Shown: positions 32,300 to 41,175, counted from the stretch's first letter. The stretch: DNA of 64,000 nt from Mesorhizobium caraganae (GCF_016836705.1 NZ_JAFCGY010000007.1:124001-188000), one strand, 5' to 3'. The notes: generated by a model from the sequence alone, not told the origin. Numbers and translations: made by a program.

Positions 32300-32521
32300 T
32301 TGAGCGCCCGCGGCACCAACTTCCTCCACACGTGGATTTCGGCCAACGTCCCCGAGACCATCGGCCCCGATATCATTTCGGTAAGCGAATTGGCCGACAA
32401 GCTTTTTGCTGAAGCGAAAGCGATCGGCATAAGTAGTGTCGAGATCGAGGAAGAAACCGGAAGCGTCTATGAAACTATCCTCGATGCGATTGAGCATCAC
32501 AACGCCGCCTTGGCTGATTAA
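32300..32521 (+). CDS. DUF768 family protein, copy c (TTG start)
   Basis: 73 residues, closest to copy a: MSARGTNFLHTWISANVPET, IISVSELADKLFAEAKAIGI and SSVEIEEETGSVYETILDAI. The initiator is TTG where other copies have ATG (TTGAGC against ATGAGC), so expression may be lower. A 28-residue membrane peptide follows after four bases. Confidence 0.78.
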   Translation: MSARGTNFLHTWISANVPETIGPDIISVSELADKLFAEAKAIGISSVEIEEETGSVYETILDAIEHHNAALAD

Positions 32522-32525
32522 AGCC

Positions 32526-32612
32526 ATGCCCTGCAATACCAGCGTCTGGGTCGCATACTGTCTCGTCGGCATCGTGGTAGCGCTGGTGGTGATATGGTCG
32601 ATGAGATTGTAG
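32526..32612 (+). CDS. 28-residue membrane peptide after DUF768
   Basis: Starts four bases after the DUF768 stop. The peptide begins MPCNTSVWVAYCLVGIVVAL and ends VVIWSMRL: one transmembrane helix with a positive C-terminus. Translation is probably coupled to DUF768. A different small membrane gene overlaps the broken DUF768 copy at 42397, which supports a functional pairing. Confidence 0.45.
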   Translation: MPCNTSVWVAYCLVGIVVALVVIWSMRL

Positions 32613-32771
32613 TGGCCGCCGCTTGCACGGCGAAGAAGATTGCGCAACGCCTCGCTGCAGGATTTTCGCGAGGAGACGTAACGGTTTCGTACCATCTTTT
32701 TTTATTGAATTCCCGATTTCGGCGGACTTATAAAAATGGACATTTCCCATTGCTGTTGGAGGAGAATTGCA

Positions 32772-32963
32772 ATGGACAGCGTATACCTGAATGACAACGT
32801 CCGACCTAGCGTTGAAGTGGCCGAAGCCTGTGGGGAATGGTTCGTCCGAGTGGTCGAGGAACACCAAGAACTTACCCGATCATTCGAGCTTGAATCGTTC
32901 GCACTAGCCTTTGCGGAAGGCCAGCGGATTCGCTTGGGGCTAGATAAGATCACCCGGCTATAA
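32772..32963 (+). CDS. Hypothetical small protein
   Basis: 63 residues from ATG 32772, with GGAGGAG seven bases upstream. MDSVYLNDNVRPSVEVAEAC, then GEWFVRVVEEHQELTRSFEL and ESFALAFAEGQRIRLGLDKI. A compact alpha/beta protein with a broken paralogue at 29690-29883 beside ligase copy 3. Function unknown. Confidence 0.65.
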   Translation: MDSVYLNDNVRPSVEVAEACGEWFVRVVEEHQELTRSFELESFALAFAEGQRIRLGLDKITRL

Positions 32964-32976
32964 GCGCTGACCTCCG

Positions 32977-33282
32977 TTGCGCTACAGATTGGATCCTGAA
33001 GACTTCATTTGGGGGTCAAACATCAATTCATTGGAGTTGGTGGCGACGTTGAACAACGATAGAGACGAACATCTTTGGGCTCTTGACCTTGACGCTCTAC
33101 GCAAGGCTTTCCGTAAGTTCGCTCAGGAACACGACATCGCGGCTTCCGAGTGGGGCGAACAAGCCCAGCGGTTTCTAGAAAAACAAAGAGACCGGACGCG
33201 CGAAGCGACCGCTACCCCAACAATTGGGAATAGCCGACCGGTGCGGCCCAGGGCTGTTGTTGGGGGGTGCAGGCCGCATTAG
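32977..33282 (+). CDS. Hypothetical protein, start uncertain
   Basis: Open from a TTG at 32977 without an RBS. The first 85 residues look like protein (DPEDFIWGSNINSLELVATL, HLWALDLDALRKAFRKFAQE); the tail after IGNSRP is probably spurious. It lies 13 bases after the previous gene and may be its operon partner. Confidence 0.4.
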   Translation: MRYRLDPEDFIWGSNINSLELVATLNNDRDEHLWALDLDALRKAFRKFAQEHDIAASEWGEQAQRFLEKQRDRTREATATPTIGNSRPVRPRAVVGGCRPH

Positions 33283-33343
33283 ATCTCCTCCCCGCGCTGA
33301 ACAACGTATTAGATATTAGATTGCGCAACTAAGCATTTCGGCC

Positions 33344-33664
33344 CTACTCAGCCTTAGGACGCTGCGGCCCTGTCATGTTCGGCTGGATGAACGGCGCCCT
33401 CTTACCGGTGATGGTCTCGATGGACTTCAACAGCGGTCCGTGGACCTCACGAAGCGCTTGGTAGTGCTCGCTGTGGTACGCCAGGAGGGGACCGACGATG
33501 CTCTTGGGAGATCGCCAACGGCCAGAACCAAACCTTCCAAGCAGCTTTCGCAGGACGAAATCGAGCGCTTCCTCGTTGCAGCAGAAGCGAAGAGCAGGCG
33601 AAAAACCCAAATGTGGTCTTGGTCCCCCATTGTCCAGTCTCGCTGCGGTGGAACGGGTTGTCAT
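33344..33664 (-). CDS. Hypothetical protein
   Basis: 106 residues from ATG 33664 (GGAG about 12 bases upstream). RFCCNEEALDFVLRKLLGRF, KSIVGPLLAYHSEHYQALRE and VHGPLLKSIETITGKRAPFI read as an ordinary helical protein. No family or domain recognised; no neighbours that suggest a role. Confidence 0.45.
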   Translation of the reverse strand: MTTRSTAARLDNGGPRPHLGFSPALRFCCNEEALDFVLRKLLGRFGSGRWRSPKSIVGPLLAYHSEHYQALREVHGPLLKSIETITGKRAPFIQPNMTGPQRPKAE

Positions 33665-33706
33665 AATGCGCGTTGCTCCAAAAGCTAAACAGGGGAGAAC
33701 GCAAAA

Positions 33707-33805
33707 ATGGACGAGGATCTCCGTATGAGACTGAAGGAACTCAGCGAAAACACTCGTCTGTCAGTCTCGTCAATCAGCGCTTGTACGCGCTTCAACAAAG
33801 GCTAG
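33707..33805 (+). CDS. Possible 32-residue peptide
   Basis: GGGGAGA lies nine bases before the ATG. Peptide: MDEDLRMRLKELSENTRLSV then SSISACTRFNKG. Charged helix with no membrane segment. Supported by the RBS only. Confidence 0.3.
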   Translation: MDEDLRMRLKELSENTRLSVSSISACTRFNKG

Positions 33806-33900
33806 ACGATTGTCTAAGAGTTCTACGCGAACGCTATCTTTGTCGGGGAGTGCTCTCAAGCAACGCGGGCAAGCTGCGCCCCTTTGTAAGTTCTTGAGAG

Positions 33901-35244
33901 ATGGCAACTGAGCTGCCGCCTTTCGGTCGCATGGCTTCACCCACAAACGTCAAAGCGGGCAAATCCGGACGTTTGCGGAAGGGGCTCCTGTACGTCGCCG
34001 TTGCTGTGGTCGCAAGCTTGCTGACGGTGGTCACCATAAATGTAATTCCAGACCAGCGCGTTGTGCAATCGCCCGTGCCCCACCGTTTTTACGCATCGGA
34101 TCCACAATTCGCCAAGACGATGAGCAGCTTCTCGCAAGGGCACATCTTCAGTTCGAACGCTGTCCAGACCCTCGTCAACGGGGACGAGATTTTTCCTTCT
34201 ATGCTCCAAGCAGTCCGAGCCGCTCATTCGACGGTCGATATGGAGACCTATATCTACTGGTCTGGGGCTGTCGGCTATGAGTTCGCGACGTCTCTTGCCA
34301 CGAAAGCAAAAGAGGGCGTTGAGGTCCGCGTTCTGGTCGACTGGGTCGGGAGTCTTCCGTTCGATGAAGACCTCATCCGCATCATGGCAAGTGCCGGCGT
34401 AAAGTTCGAGCGCTATCGGCCCATCCATTGGTATACGCTTGATCGCGTAAACAATCGCACCCACCGCAAGTTGCTGATCGTGGACGGACGGGTCGCATTC
34501 ACCGGTGGCGTAGGCATCGCTGACAATTGGAGAGGAAATGCTCGCAACCCCGATGAGTGGCGCGATACCCACTACCGAATTGAAGGACCGGCCGTATCAG
34601 CTTTTCAGACGGCGTTCGCGGAAAACTGGATGGAGACAACCGGGGAGACGTTGCAGGGTGAGAAGTTCTATCCTCCGCTCCAACCAGCGGGAACACTGGG
34701 CGCCCAGCTGATCCTGTCCTCGCAGCCGAATGGCTCGGCGGACATGGAACTGATGATGTTGGCAGCGATCGCCGCTGCTGAAGATCACTTGCGTATCGGG
34801 ATGGCCTATTTCGTACCGGACGACATCGCCCTCGAGCAGATCCTGGACGCTAGGAAACGAGGCGTATCGGTTGATGTTATCGTGCCCAGTTCCATTACCG
34901 ACGTGCCACTGACCCGAAAGAGTTCGCGGTATTTCTGGGGCACATTGCTTAGAGCAGGTGTTCACATCTTCGAGTTCCAGCCCACGATGTACCATCCCAA
35001 ACTCTTGATCGTTGACGACGTCTGGGCGAGCTTTGGTTCAGCCAATTTGGACGAGCGTTCCTTGCGTCTTAACGACGAAGCCACGCTGAACGTTTACGGC
35101 AAGGATTTTGCTCGGACGCAAATCGATTTGTTCAATCAAGATCTTGAGCGGTGCAGGCAGATCAGCCTAGAAGAATGGCAGGCTAGGCCCCTCAGCGAAA
35201 AGGTTACAGACTGGTTTGCCAGTTGGCTGAGGTCGCAGCTTTGA
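33901..35244 (+). CDS. Phospholipase D-like / cardiolipin synthase-like protein
   Basis: 447 residues. One N-terminal membrane anchor (LLYVAVAVVASLLTVVTINV) is followed by two PLD domains, each with an HKD motif: THRKLLIVDGRVAFTGG and YHPKLLIVDDVWASFGSANL. The flanks (VDMETYIYWSG, NLDERSLRLNDEA) are those of bacterial cardiolipin synthases (ClsB/Cls type), which transfer phosphatidyl groups between phospholipids. The membrane anchor fits a lipid substrate; a nuclease role is less likely. The ATG at 33901 opens the frame. Single gene on its strand. Confidence 0.87.
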   Translation: MATELPPFGRMASPTNVKAGKSGRLRKGLLYVAVAVVASLLTVVTINVIPDQRVVQSPVPHRFYASDPQFAKTMSSFSQGHIFSSNAVQTLVNGDEIFPSMLQAVRAAHSTVDMETYIYWSGAVGYEFATSLATKAKEGVEVRVLVDWVGSLPFDEDLIRIMASAGVKFERYRPIHWYTLDRVNNRTHRKLLIVDGRVAFTGGVGIADNWRGNARNPDEWRDTHYRIEGPAVSAFQTAFAENWMETTGETLQGEKFYPPLQPAGTLGAQLILSSQPNGSADMELMMLAAIAAAEDHLRIGMAYFVPDDIALEQILDARKRGVSVDVIVPSSITDVPLTRKSSRYFWGTLLRAGVHIFEFQPTMYHPKLLIVDDVWASFGSANLDERSLRLNDEATLNVYGKDFARTQIDLFNQDLERCRQISLEEWQARPLSEKVTDWFASWLRSQL

Positions 35245-35874
35245 CCGGTGCGTGGCCCGACTACCCTCGGCAAGCACCCCGCATAATGCTGCGCTTGCCC
35301 CAACGGAGCCCGAGTCGATTGCGCAATGAAGTGCTTGTCTTACTCGTGACAAACCCGCCGGGGCTGCCATACCTTGGGACGTTGAGCCTCGCCCATTAGA
35401 TCAGCAAAGGTTCCCAATCCCGAGTTAGTTCAGTCACAGATCAGGCTGACGTTACTGGAGCTCAGCGATCGCGAGGAACCAAGACGACAGTTGGGCATTC
35501 GAAGCGACTTTTGGGCAGACGGCTCCGGTAAGAGGGTCCTGAGTAAAGTCCGGGTGGCAATGCTCCCGCGGTCACGTGTCCTTCCCCCGGTGTTAAAAGA
35601 CCCGCAGGAAGACGCCGAGTTGCCGAGCTAGAAATTAGCTGGTTCGCTGCCGCGCCAGGCGTCACAATCTGCAAGGCGCGGCCTAATGGTCGCGGCGAAA
35701 CAACCATCCGCGACCCGGCAGAGTCGCAGTCTTGCCGCCGGCTGGGCAAGCTCAAACCGGCTACAGACGAATATCCAACGCTTGAGATCGCTTTCGCGGA
35801 CCGCTCTCGTCGGTTGGAAATTTCAACGTCTCGCGAGCACGTACACGACCCTGAACGGTTATGGAGGCACCTAA
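35245..35874. other. No supported gene
   Basis: About 630 bases between the PLD gene and a minus-strand terminator. Frames are open on the minus strand (35462-35908) but have composition and residues of non-coding translation and no RBS. Confidence 0.5.
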
Positions 35875-35906
35875 AAAAGCGGGTGGCGATCCGAAAATCG
35901 CCACCC
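35875..35906 (-). terminator. Strong intrinsic terminator
   Basis: On minus: GGGTGGCGAT, TTTCGG loop, ATCGCCACCC, GC, TTTTTT. It ends the unit that contains the 42-residue protein and probably the DUF892 gene. Confidence 0.85.
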
Positions 35907-35948
35907 ATTTCCTCGACATGAATATACCGGAACGTTTCCCCTGCGGGG

Positions 35949-36077
35949 CTACTTCGGCTTTTGAGATAAAACAGGTTGCATCACGCTATTTCGATAGGCG
36001 TCACCTAGGGCGCGCCGCCTAGCCAAAGCGGCAGAAAATTCAAGAAAAAGACTTTGCAGTTGTTTGTAGATACGCAT
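35949..36077 (-). CDS. 42-residue basic protein
   Basis: GGGAGA lies six bases before the ATG at 36077. The peptide begins MRIYKQLQSLFLEFSAALAR and continues RRALGDAYRNSVMQPVLSQK: an amphipathic helix with several Arg, in style like the short DUF1127-related proteins. An excellent terminator follows 43 bases after the stop. It lies 60 bases downstream of the DUF892 gene on the same strand. Confidence 0.55.
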   Translation of the reverse strand: MRIYKQLQSLFLEFSAALARRRALGDAYRNSVMQPVLSQKPK

Positions 36078-36136
36078 GGCAATCTCCCTACAATGCGCAA
36101 GGCCTCGAAGCTACTGCCCAGGCCAGTGGAGAATGG

Positions 36137-36664
36137 TCAAGCCGCCCCCTGGCTGGCTGCGCGTTCGTTCACTCCCGCCTCGCCGAGCGCCGTGAGGGCG
36201 TCGTCAGTAGCCTTTTCCTCTTCGAGGGTCGCATCGAGCAGCTCGATCACATCCTCCTTACCTAAGGCGGCCGCCCAAGCGATCAGAGTTCCATACCTGG
36301 CGATTTCGTAGTGCTCTACCGCCTGCGCGGCCCCGACCAGGCCAGCATCCAACGAGGGCGAACCCTTATATTCCTCAAGGATTTCGGACCCTTCCTCAAG
36401 GATGCCATCAATGGCGGGGCAGGTTTTGCCGCGTGCGGGAACGCCGAGAAGTTCGAAGACTTCCTCCAGGCGCTCAACCTGTCCCTCCGTCTCTGCAAGA
36501 TGTTTCTGGAAGGCGGCTGAGACTTGCTCGTCATATGCTCCTTTGGCCATCTTTGGCAGAGCTTTCAGAATCTTCTTCTCGGCGTAATAGATGTCTTTTA
36601 GTCCGTCCAGGAGAAGGTCCTCCAGGTCCTTATTGTTGCCATTGGCTTTTTTTGGCGTGGCCAT
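36137..36664 (-). CDS. Ferritin-like DUF892 protein (YciE/YciF family)
   Basis: 175 residues. The four-helix bundle is visible: LEDLLLDGLKDIYYAEKKIL, YDEQVSAAFQKHLAETEGQV, VGAAQAVEHYEIARYGTLIA and EDVIELLDATLEEEKATDDA. The carboxylates and His typical of the di-iron site (E in YAEKK, E/H in HLAETE, EHYE, E in LEEE) are present. AAGGAG precedes the ATG. The family is induced by general and oxidative stress, and an EcfG-like promoter lies 45 bases upstream. Probably handles iron or peroxide; this is inferred from the fold. Confidence 0.88.
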   Translation of the reverse strand: MATPKKANGNNKDLEDLLLDGLKDIYYAEKKILKALPKMAKGAYDEQVSAAFQKHLAETEGQVERLEEVFELLGVPARGKTCPAIDGILEEGSEILEEYKGSPSLDAGLVGAAQAVEHYEIARYGTLIAWAAALGKEDVIELLDATLEEEKATDDALTALGEAGVNERAASQGAA

Positions 36665-36708
36665 GTGCAGTCTCCTTGTTCAAAAACGCCCACAATGAGC
36701 GATTCCGA

Positions 36709-36733
36709 AACTTCGAAAAATGCGCCGAGTTCC
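36709..36733 (-). promoter_or_regulatory. EcfG-like promoter of the DUF892 gene
   Basis: On minus: GGAAC (36733-36729), 16 bases, AGTT (36712-36709). One mismatch to consensus, same form as at 28848. Confidence 0.55.
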
Positions 36734-37205
36734 GTAAGGAAGGAGATTTCAAGTCGCACCTGGTTCGCTCCGGGAAACACGACGCTTTGTGACCGCTAGA
36801 GACCGGACGGCGGCCGTAGCCCCGCCGATCACTCAGACATTGCGATTTTCGTTTTTGGGCGCGCGCCCATGCGGCCTGAGCCACCTCCAGCCCAGCCTTC
36901 GCTGGCGCTCGGCGTCTTGAAATTATGTAGTGGCCAGTCGTCCTCTCGCCCTTTTATCGACAGAGTTGGGAACATTCGGCGCAACGAATTTTAAGGCGCT
37001 GATATTTGGGAGCGCCAAAATGAGGTTCGTTGCGATCCATGGACCCGACCCACCAATGGCTGGTCTTCGACACAGCAGCCGTAGACACGCCCAGTCATGC
37101 CGGCGCCAAACACGGTGAGGTGGCGCTGCGAAAGAAATGTCTGTGGCGACCGCCCGCCGAACTGCTGGTAGAGTTGCAAACCCGGCCGCGTTGCTCGCTC
37201 CGCCT
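36734..37205. other. No supported gene
   Basis: Lies between the divergent DUF892 promoter and the csbD remnant. Frames are open but lack RBS and recognisable peptides. Confidence 0.5.
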
Positions 37206-37350
37206 GCGGGGCAAACTCACCGACGACGATCTCGATCGCATTGCAGGCAAGCGCGATCAGCTCGAAGGCAAGATCCAGGAGAGATATGGCATCGAGAAGG
37301 ACCGGGTCCGGCGAGACGTTGACGACTGGTATTCGAGGCAAGGTTGGTAG
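37206..37350 (+). pseudogene. CsbD family protein, 5'-truncated copy
   Basis: From GKLTDDDLDRIAGKRDQLEG through KIQERYGIEKDRVRRDVDDW to RQGW-stop it is almost identical to the csbD gene at 8326. Upstream of GKLT the sequence is unrelated, so the first 20 residues, the RBS and the promoter are gone. The frame happens to remain open upstream to 37030. The original terminator survives. Confidence 0.75.
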
Positions 37351-37357
37351 ACTCTCG

Positions 37358-37384
37358 CAGGGGCGCTTCGGCGCCCCTGATTTT
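37358..37384 (+). terminator. Intrinsic terminator of the csbD remnant
   Basis: CAGGGGCGC, TTCG tetraloop, GCGCCCCTG, A, TTTT. Confidence 0.85.
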
Positions 37385-37558
37385 CGTTAGCCAGCATCAC
37401 CTCGCGCTTCGTCGACGAATCATCCCTGGCGTCCGATCTACAGTGGATGGGAAGCCGTTCAACTCCGCTGCTGGAGTCAAGCACTACCAGCACGTGGCAG
37501 CGGGCTCGTTTTCGCCACCCACAGCACTAGGTTCCTCTCAGGCAAAAGGGGGTTCCCA

Positions 37559-38551
37559 ATGCGAGTGGCACGCGAAGCCTGGTCTCTTGGCAAGGATAGC
37601 ATCCTCGGGTTCATCAACGATAATGCACTTAGCCACGGCGCGGCGATGGCGTTCTATGCCGTTACATCCTTGGCCCCCATTTTGTTGATCGTTGTTGCGA
37701 TTGCCGGACTTGTCTTCGGGCATGACGCAGCTCAAGTCGCCTTGTCAGCCGAAATTGCAGGCGTGATGGGTACGCAAACCGGAGATCTTCTGCGCACCAC
37801 CATTGAAAGCGCTTCTCATAGAACATCGGGCACTCTTGCCACGCTGGTAGGCATCGTCACTCTCTTTGTCACAGCCTCAGGTGTTTTTGGCGAAATGCAG
37901 CTTTCGCTTAACAAGATCTGGAAGATTGATCCTCCCGCCATGTCGTTGTCGCGACTGGTCCGGGCGCGGGCCGCCAGCCTTGGCTTGGTTGCAGCGTTGG
38001 GGTTTTTACTGCTTGTCTCATTGGCGGCGAGCACTGCGATTTCCGCGCTTGGCGCTGTTATCAATGACCATCTGCCGTTCGGCACATTCATCCTCGCCTT
38101 GATAAACGGCATTGTTTCATTCGTCCTGATTTCCGCTCTGTTTGCCGCGATCTTCAAAATTCTGCCGGACCGGTCTCTCGAGTGGCGCGATGTCGGAATT
38201 GGTGCGGTGGTGACCGCTTTGCTCTTCACCGTCGGCAAGTCCCTTATCGGCTGGTACATCGGAACCAGTGCAACCGCATCCTCCTACGGGGCGGCCGGCG
38301 CCCTACTGGTCGTACTGCTCTGGGTTTACTATTCGTCGGAGATCTTCTTGCTCGGCGCCGAATTCACGCGAGCCTATTCGGTGCGTCTCGGCAGTCGGTC
38401 CGACCTTCGACCGATAGTTGCGCAGAAAGCTTTGCCGAAGCAGGTATCAGATGTCGGAACAATTACCCAACGCGAGATACAGGCCTGGATTGTGATCACT
38501 GGCTTGCTGACCATCGTGGCGACAAGATTATTGCGATCGCGGCGATCTTAG
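37559..38551 (+). CDS. YihY/virulence factor BrkB family membrane protein
   Basis: 330 residues with six membrane helices and the YihY signature: FINDNALSHGAAMAFYAVTS, LAPILLIVVAIAGLVFG, GEMQLSLNKIWKI, LEWRDVGIGAVVTALLFTVG and YGAAGALLVVLLWVYYSSEI with LLGAEFTRAY near the end. The name RNase BN once given to this family is wrong; function is unknown, possibly transport. ATG at 37559 opens the frame. The cytosolic tail ends in RLLRSRRS. Confidence 0.9.
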   Translation: MRVAREAWSLGKDSILGFINDNALSHGAAMAFYAVTSLAPILLIVVAIAGLVFGHDAAQVALSAEIAGVMGTQTGDLLRTTIESASHRTSGTLATLVGIVTLFVTASGVFGEMQLSLNKIWKIDPPAMSLSRLVRARAASLGLVAALGFLLLVSLAASTAISALGAVINDHLPFGTFILALINGIVSFVLISALFAAIFKILPDRSLEWRDVGIGAVVTALLFTVGKSLIGWYIGTSATASSYGAAGALLVVLLWVYYSSEIFLLGAEFTRAYSVRLGSRSDLRPIVAQKALPKQVSDVGTITQREIQAWIVITGLLTIVATRLLRSRRS

Positions 38552-38626
38552 CTGCATTCCCCACCAATTCTGTTTCCCTTGGAACGCAACCCGCGCATGG
38601 GCATTGCCTAGGAACAGGAGGTTCCT

Positions 38627-38917
38627 ATGCCAAAATTTCGTTTTGAGACGACCGCGTCTGGCCAGACCACAGCTTTCGAGGAAGAACTCGCCAGCGCGGA
38701 CATGGCCAGTCCGAGAGCTATCGAAAAGGCACGCGCAGCAATCGTGGAGGACCCTGGGAGCGAGCAATCGGGATCAATTACCAGGGTCTATGATGAAGCG
38801 GGGTATCTGGTTGCCACGGTCAATTTTTCCGATCTCTTGCCCGTCAATCCGGACGCCGCTTCAGATGGGATTAGCGATGCGCCTATCGAGGAGCCGGGCG
38901 TGATGCGATCTGGCTGA
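38627..38917 (+). CDS. DUF6894-like small protein
   Basis: 96 residues with AGGAGG six bases before the ATG. MPKFRFETTASGQTTAFEEE, LASADMASPRAIEKARAAIV and GSITRVYDEAGYLVATVNFS fit the small DUF6894 type (N-terminal beta strand, then a helix and a C-terminal beta hairpin). GGAAC-N16-CATT at 38581-38605 is a near match to the EcfG promoter. It follows yihY by 75 bases. Function unknown. Confidence 0.65.
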   Translation: MPKFRFETTASGQTTAFEEELASADMASPRAIEKARAAIVEDPGSEQSGSITRVYDEAGYLVATVNFSDLLPVNPDAASDGISDAPIEEPGVMRSG

Positions 38918-39333
38918 CCGGGGCATACTAGCTTTGCACACGCGATCGCAATCTCTTAGAAGTGCGTCGAGGCGCCATTCTGTCGATGGCGCGAGAACAT
39001 GAAACCGACCTATCGGCTGGGGTGGTCCGTAGCCAAAGCTTTGAAGAGCAGTCGCCAGCAGCGAAACGACGCTGCCTAGAACGTCGTCTGCGGTTAGGCC
39101 AGAAAAATAGACGAAATCGAACGCCAGTACCGCCATCGGCCCACAGCCAATAATTATTCAGACCACAGCCGAATTAACCCTTAGAGGGCGCTAATGTTCC
39201 GGCCTGGACCTGCTGTCGTAGCACGCTGCTCCGAGAGCTTGGTTCGCCTGATCCACTGTCAGTGCCTGCTCAGCGCGGACGCCTCAGATCGTCGCAAAGG
39301 TCAAGGAACATATTAGCCATCTTAAATGTTTGA
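38918..39333. other. No supported gene
   Basis: A minus-strand frame (38861-39136; MAVLAFDFVYFSGLTADDVL) reads protein-like for a short stretch, but it overlaps the DUF6894 gene and has no RBS. Nothing else is seen. Confidence 0.4.
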
Positions 39334-39633
39334 ATGCTTATGGACAGGCGAAACCTACTCTCAGCGGATCAATTACGAGCAGCACGATCCCTGCTGAACT
39401 GGTCGCGAGTGCGACTTGGCGCAAAGGCCAATCTTAGCGAAATGACGATCAGCGATTTTGAGAATGGCGTTAGGAAACCGCGTCCCAATAATATCGCGGC
39501 CATGCGCCAGGCGTTTGAGGACGCTGGAATTGTCTTCACTGTCGAAGGCACTCCATCGCTAGCCCACCCTGAGAGTGACAGCGGTCTCGCCACCGACAAT
39601 AGAATGTGGCGCCGACGGCAGAGAAAAGCATAA
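39334..39633 (+). CDS. XRE-family helix-turn-helix protein
   Basis: About 99 residues (ATG 39334 or 39340). HTH_3: LLSADQLRAARSLLNWSRVR, LGAKANLSEMTISDFENGVR, KPRPNNIAAMRQAFEDAGIV. The last 35 residues are probably disordered. It is of the same single-domain type as the regulator at 26029. No RBS stands out. A broken relative follows directly. Confidence 0.75.
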   Translation: MLMDRRNLLSADQLRAARSLLNWSRVRLGAKANLSEMTISDFENGVRKPRPNNIAAMRQAFEDAGIVFTVEGTPSLAHPESDSGLATDNRMWRRRQRKA

Positions 39634-39749
39634 GGCAGCGGCTGCGTTGCTGAAGAAGAGCCTCGGCAGAAAGGGCTTTCGACAGCCAAGAATCGCGTCA
39701 CGCCAAAACGCATACCGGCGCGGGCTGAAAGCGAGCGAGGTATTATCTG

Positions 39750-40110
39750 TGATCAGACTGGCGCGGGAGCAATGCCGTCCAGCAAGGGGACTGCGAGACT
39801 GGCCACGAACCCGGCTGGGTGCGAAGTCGAATGTCAGCGAAGGAACGGTCCGGGATTTCGAAACGGGGAGGGTCTCCCCACTCTCGACAAGCTCTTCGCA
39901 AATCGGGCGTTGGAGGTGGCAGGCGTCGCCTCGATCGGTGATGGCGAGGCTGCCGATGGCGTCCTGGGGTTCAGCTCACTACTCAACCAGCGCCCGGATA
40001 TTTCGGATGGCGAAACCGGCATCATCGAAAACAGCGTGGAAATCAGGCCTTTGGCTGGTTCACAAGCATTGGTAATCGCTGCCATCTTCAAGCGTCCAGG
40101 CTACGATTGA
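39750..40110 (+). pseudogene. XRE-family regulator, frameshifted
   Basis: Frame 1: VIRLAREQCRPARGLRDWPR, TRLGAKSNVSEGTVRDFETG; then after a shift at about 39870 frame 2: GLPTLDKLFANRALEVAGV and a tail to 40110. The pieces join into a normal HTH_3 domain similar to the gene just upstream, so a tandem duplicate has decayed. Confidence 0.6.
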
Positions 40111-40116
40111 CGACAC

Positions 40117-40344
40117 TCATGGCCGCGTCTTCTTTTCCTGTCTCGTCGTGGAGCGAGGTGGATTCTGACCGTCCGACTGGTGGGTCTTGTCATTGACGTC
40201 GTCTACAGGACGCGTCAGTCCCATCCCACCCTTCGGCTTCTCGTTGCCAGCTGCGTCCTGGGAGAACGCCTCGGAAGGATCCGGACCAGTCCTGGCCGGA
40301 TATTTGGTCGCTCCGGTTTCGCGATGGTTGTCGTCGTCGGGCAT
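40117..40344 (-). CDS. Hydrophilic disordered small protein
   Basis: 75 residues from ATG 40344 (AGGAGGG six bases upstream). MPDDDNHRETGATKYPARTG, then GNEKPKGGMGLTRPVDDVND and a basic tail (RSTTRQEKKTRP). Rich in Asp, Gly, Pro and Lys, probably intrinsically disordered, a composition common in stress-related hydrophilins. Family not recognised. Follows the gene at 40361 on the same strand by 16 bases. Confidence 0.65.
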   Translation of the reverse strand: MPDDDNHRETGATKYPARTGPDPSEAFSQDAAGNEKPKGGMGLTRPVDDVNDKTHQSDGQNPPRSTTRQEKKTRP

Positions 40345-40360
40345 TTCGATCCCTCCTGTC

Positions 40361-40552
40361 TTATTGATCGATAACCCCACCAGACGTCCTGGGTGCAACG
40401 GGAGCTTGCCCGGCATCCTTGTCGGTCGAATCTTTGCGCTTGATCTCGGCGCCGGGGCTTTCCGGCTCCTTGATGATTGCCTTGCTAAGATTCTTGACGC
40501 TCGCCAAGGGGTTCCGCTGCTGATGGAACATTCCTTCTGCAGGTCGTTGCAT
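40361..40552 (-). CDS. Hypothetical hydrophilic protein
   Basis: 63 residues from ATG 40552 (MQRPAEGMFHQQRNPLASVK); the Met at 40531 is an alternative. It continues NLSKAIIKEPESPGAEIKRK and DSTDKDAGQAPVAPRTSGGV. Disordered, in likely operon with the similar small gene downstream. Confidence 0.5.
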   Translation of the reverse strand: MQRPAEGMFHQQRNPLASVKNLSKAIIKEPESPGAEIKRKDSTDKDAGQAPVAPRTSGGVIDQ

Positions 40553-40886
40553 CGCTACGCCTGTTTGAGAACGGATCGGTGGAAGAGCTTGCCTTCCCGT
40601 TCGCGGTTCCTGCCGAAACACACCCAACTTCCCGCACCCTCGGGCTGGGGTCGGGCAGCTCTTCGGAAAGAAGATCGGGATCCGGCGTCGAGGTGGGAGC
40701 GTCTAGCGGTGGGACGTCAGACGGCTCTGGGCGGCATTGCTGCCATTTTCACCATCTCCCGATACCGCGCCCAGCCGACAGGCCCGGAGAATAGTGCGAG
40801 TGCTACTATAAAAAGCTTTAGCTCTGGAGCTTTTGTCCAGCCGCCGCGTTAACGATCTGATTTCAGGGCGGTTTCGAGGCCATCAG

Positions 40887-41175
40887 TTGAGCGCGAAAAC
40901 AGCGAATCCCGTTGTCGGGCCGTCAAAGCCAAGGCTAATTCAGGTGCTCGGGCCTGGTCTCATTACAGGCGCATCCGATGACGATCCCAGTGGCATTGCC
41001 ACCTACTCCCAGGCGGGCGCCCAATTCGGCTTCGGCCTTTCCTGGACGATGCTATTCAGTTATCCCCTAATGTCTGTCGTGCAGGAAATCAGTGCCCGCA
41101 TAGGCCGCACGACGGGACGAGGCATCGCCGGCAATATGCGACTGTATTACCCGAACTGGCTGCTCCAGTCGGTCG
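40887..41175 (+). pseudogene. Nramp-family metal transporter, N-terminal fragment
   Basis: The start is at TTG 40887, then LIQVLGPGLITGASDDDPSG, IATYSQAGAQFGFGLSWTML and FSYPLMSVVQEISARIGRTT, the first two to three helices of an Nramp/MntH-type divalent-metal transporter with the conserved DPSG motif. After PNWLL the reading turns to unrelated residues and stops at 41285. About three quarters of the gene is missing. Confidence 0.7.

Noticed and set aside
32048..32695. 215-codon minus-strand frame
   Set aside because: Antisense to DUF768 copy c and its membrane peptide, which have family-level support.
38861..39136. Minus-strand frame reading VLAFDFVYFSGL, vaguely like a ligase segment
   Set aside because: Overlaps the DUF6894 gene, lacks every other ligase motif and any RBS.
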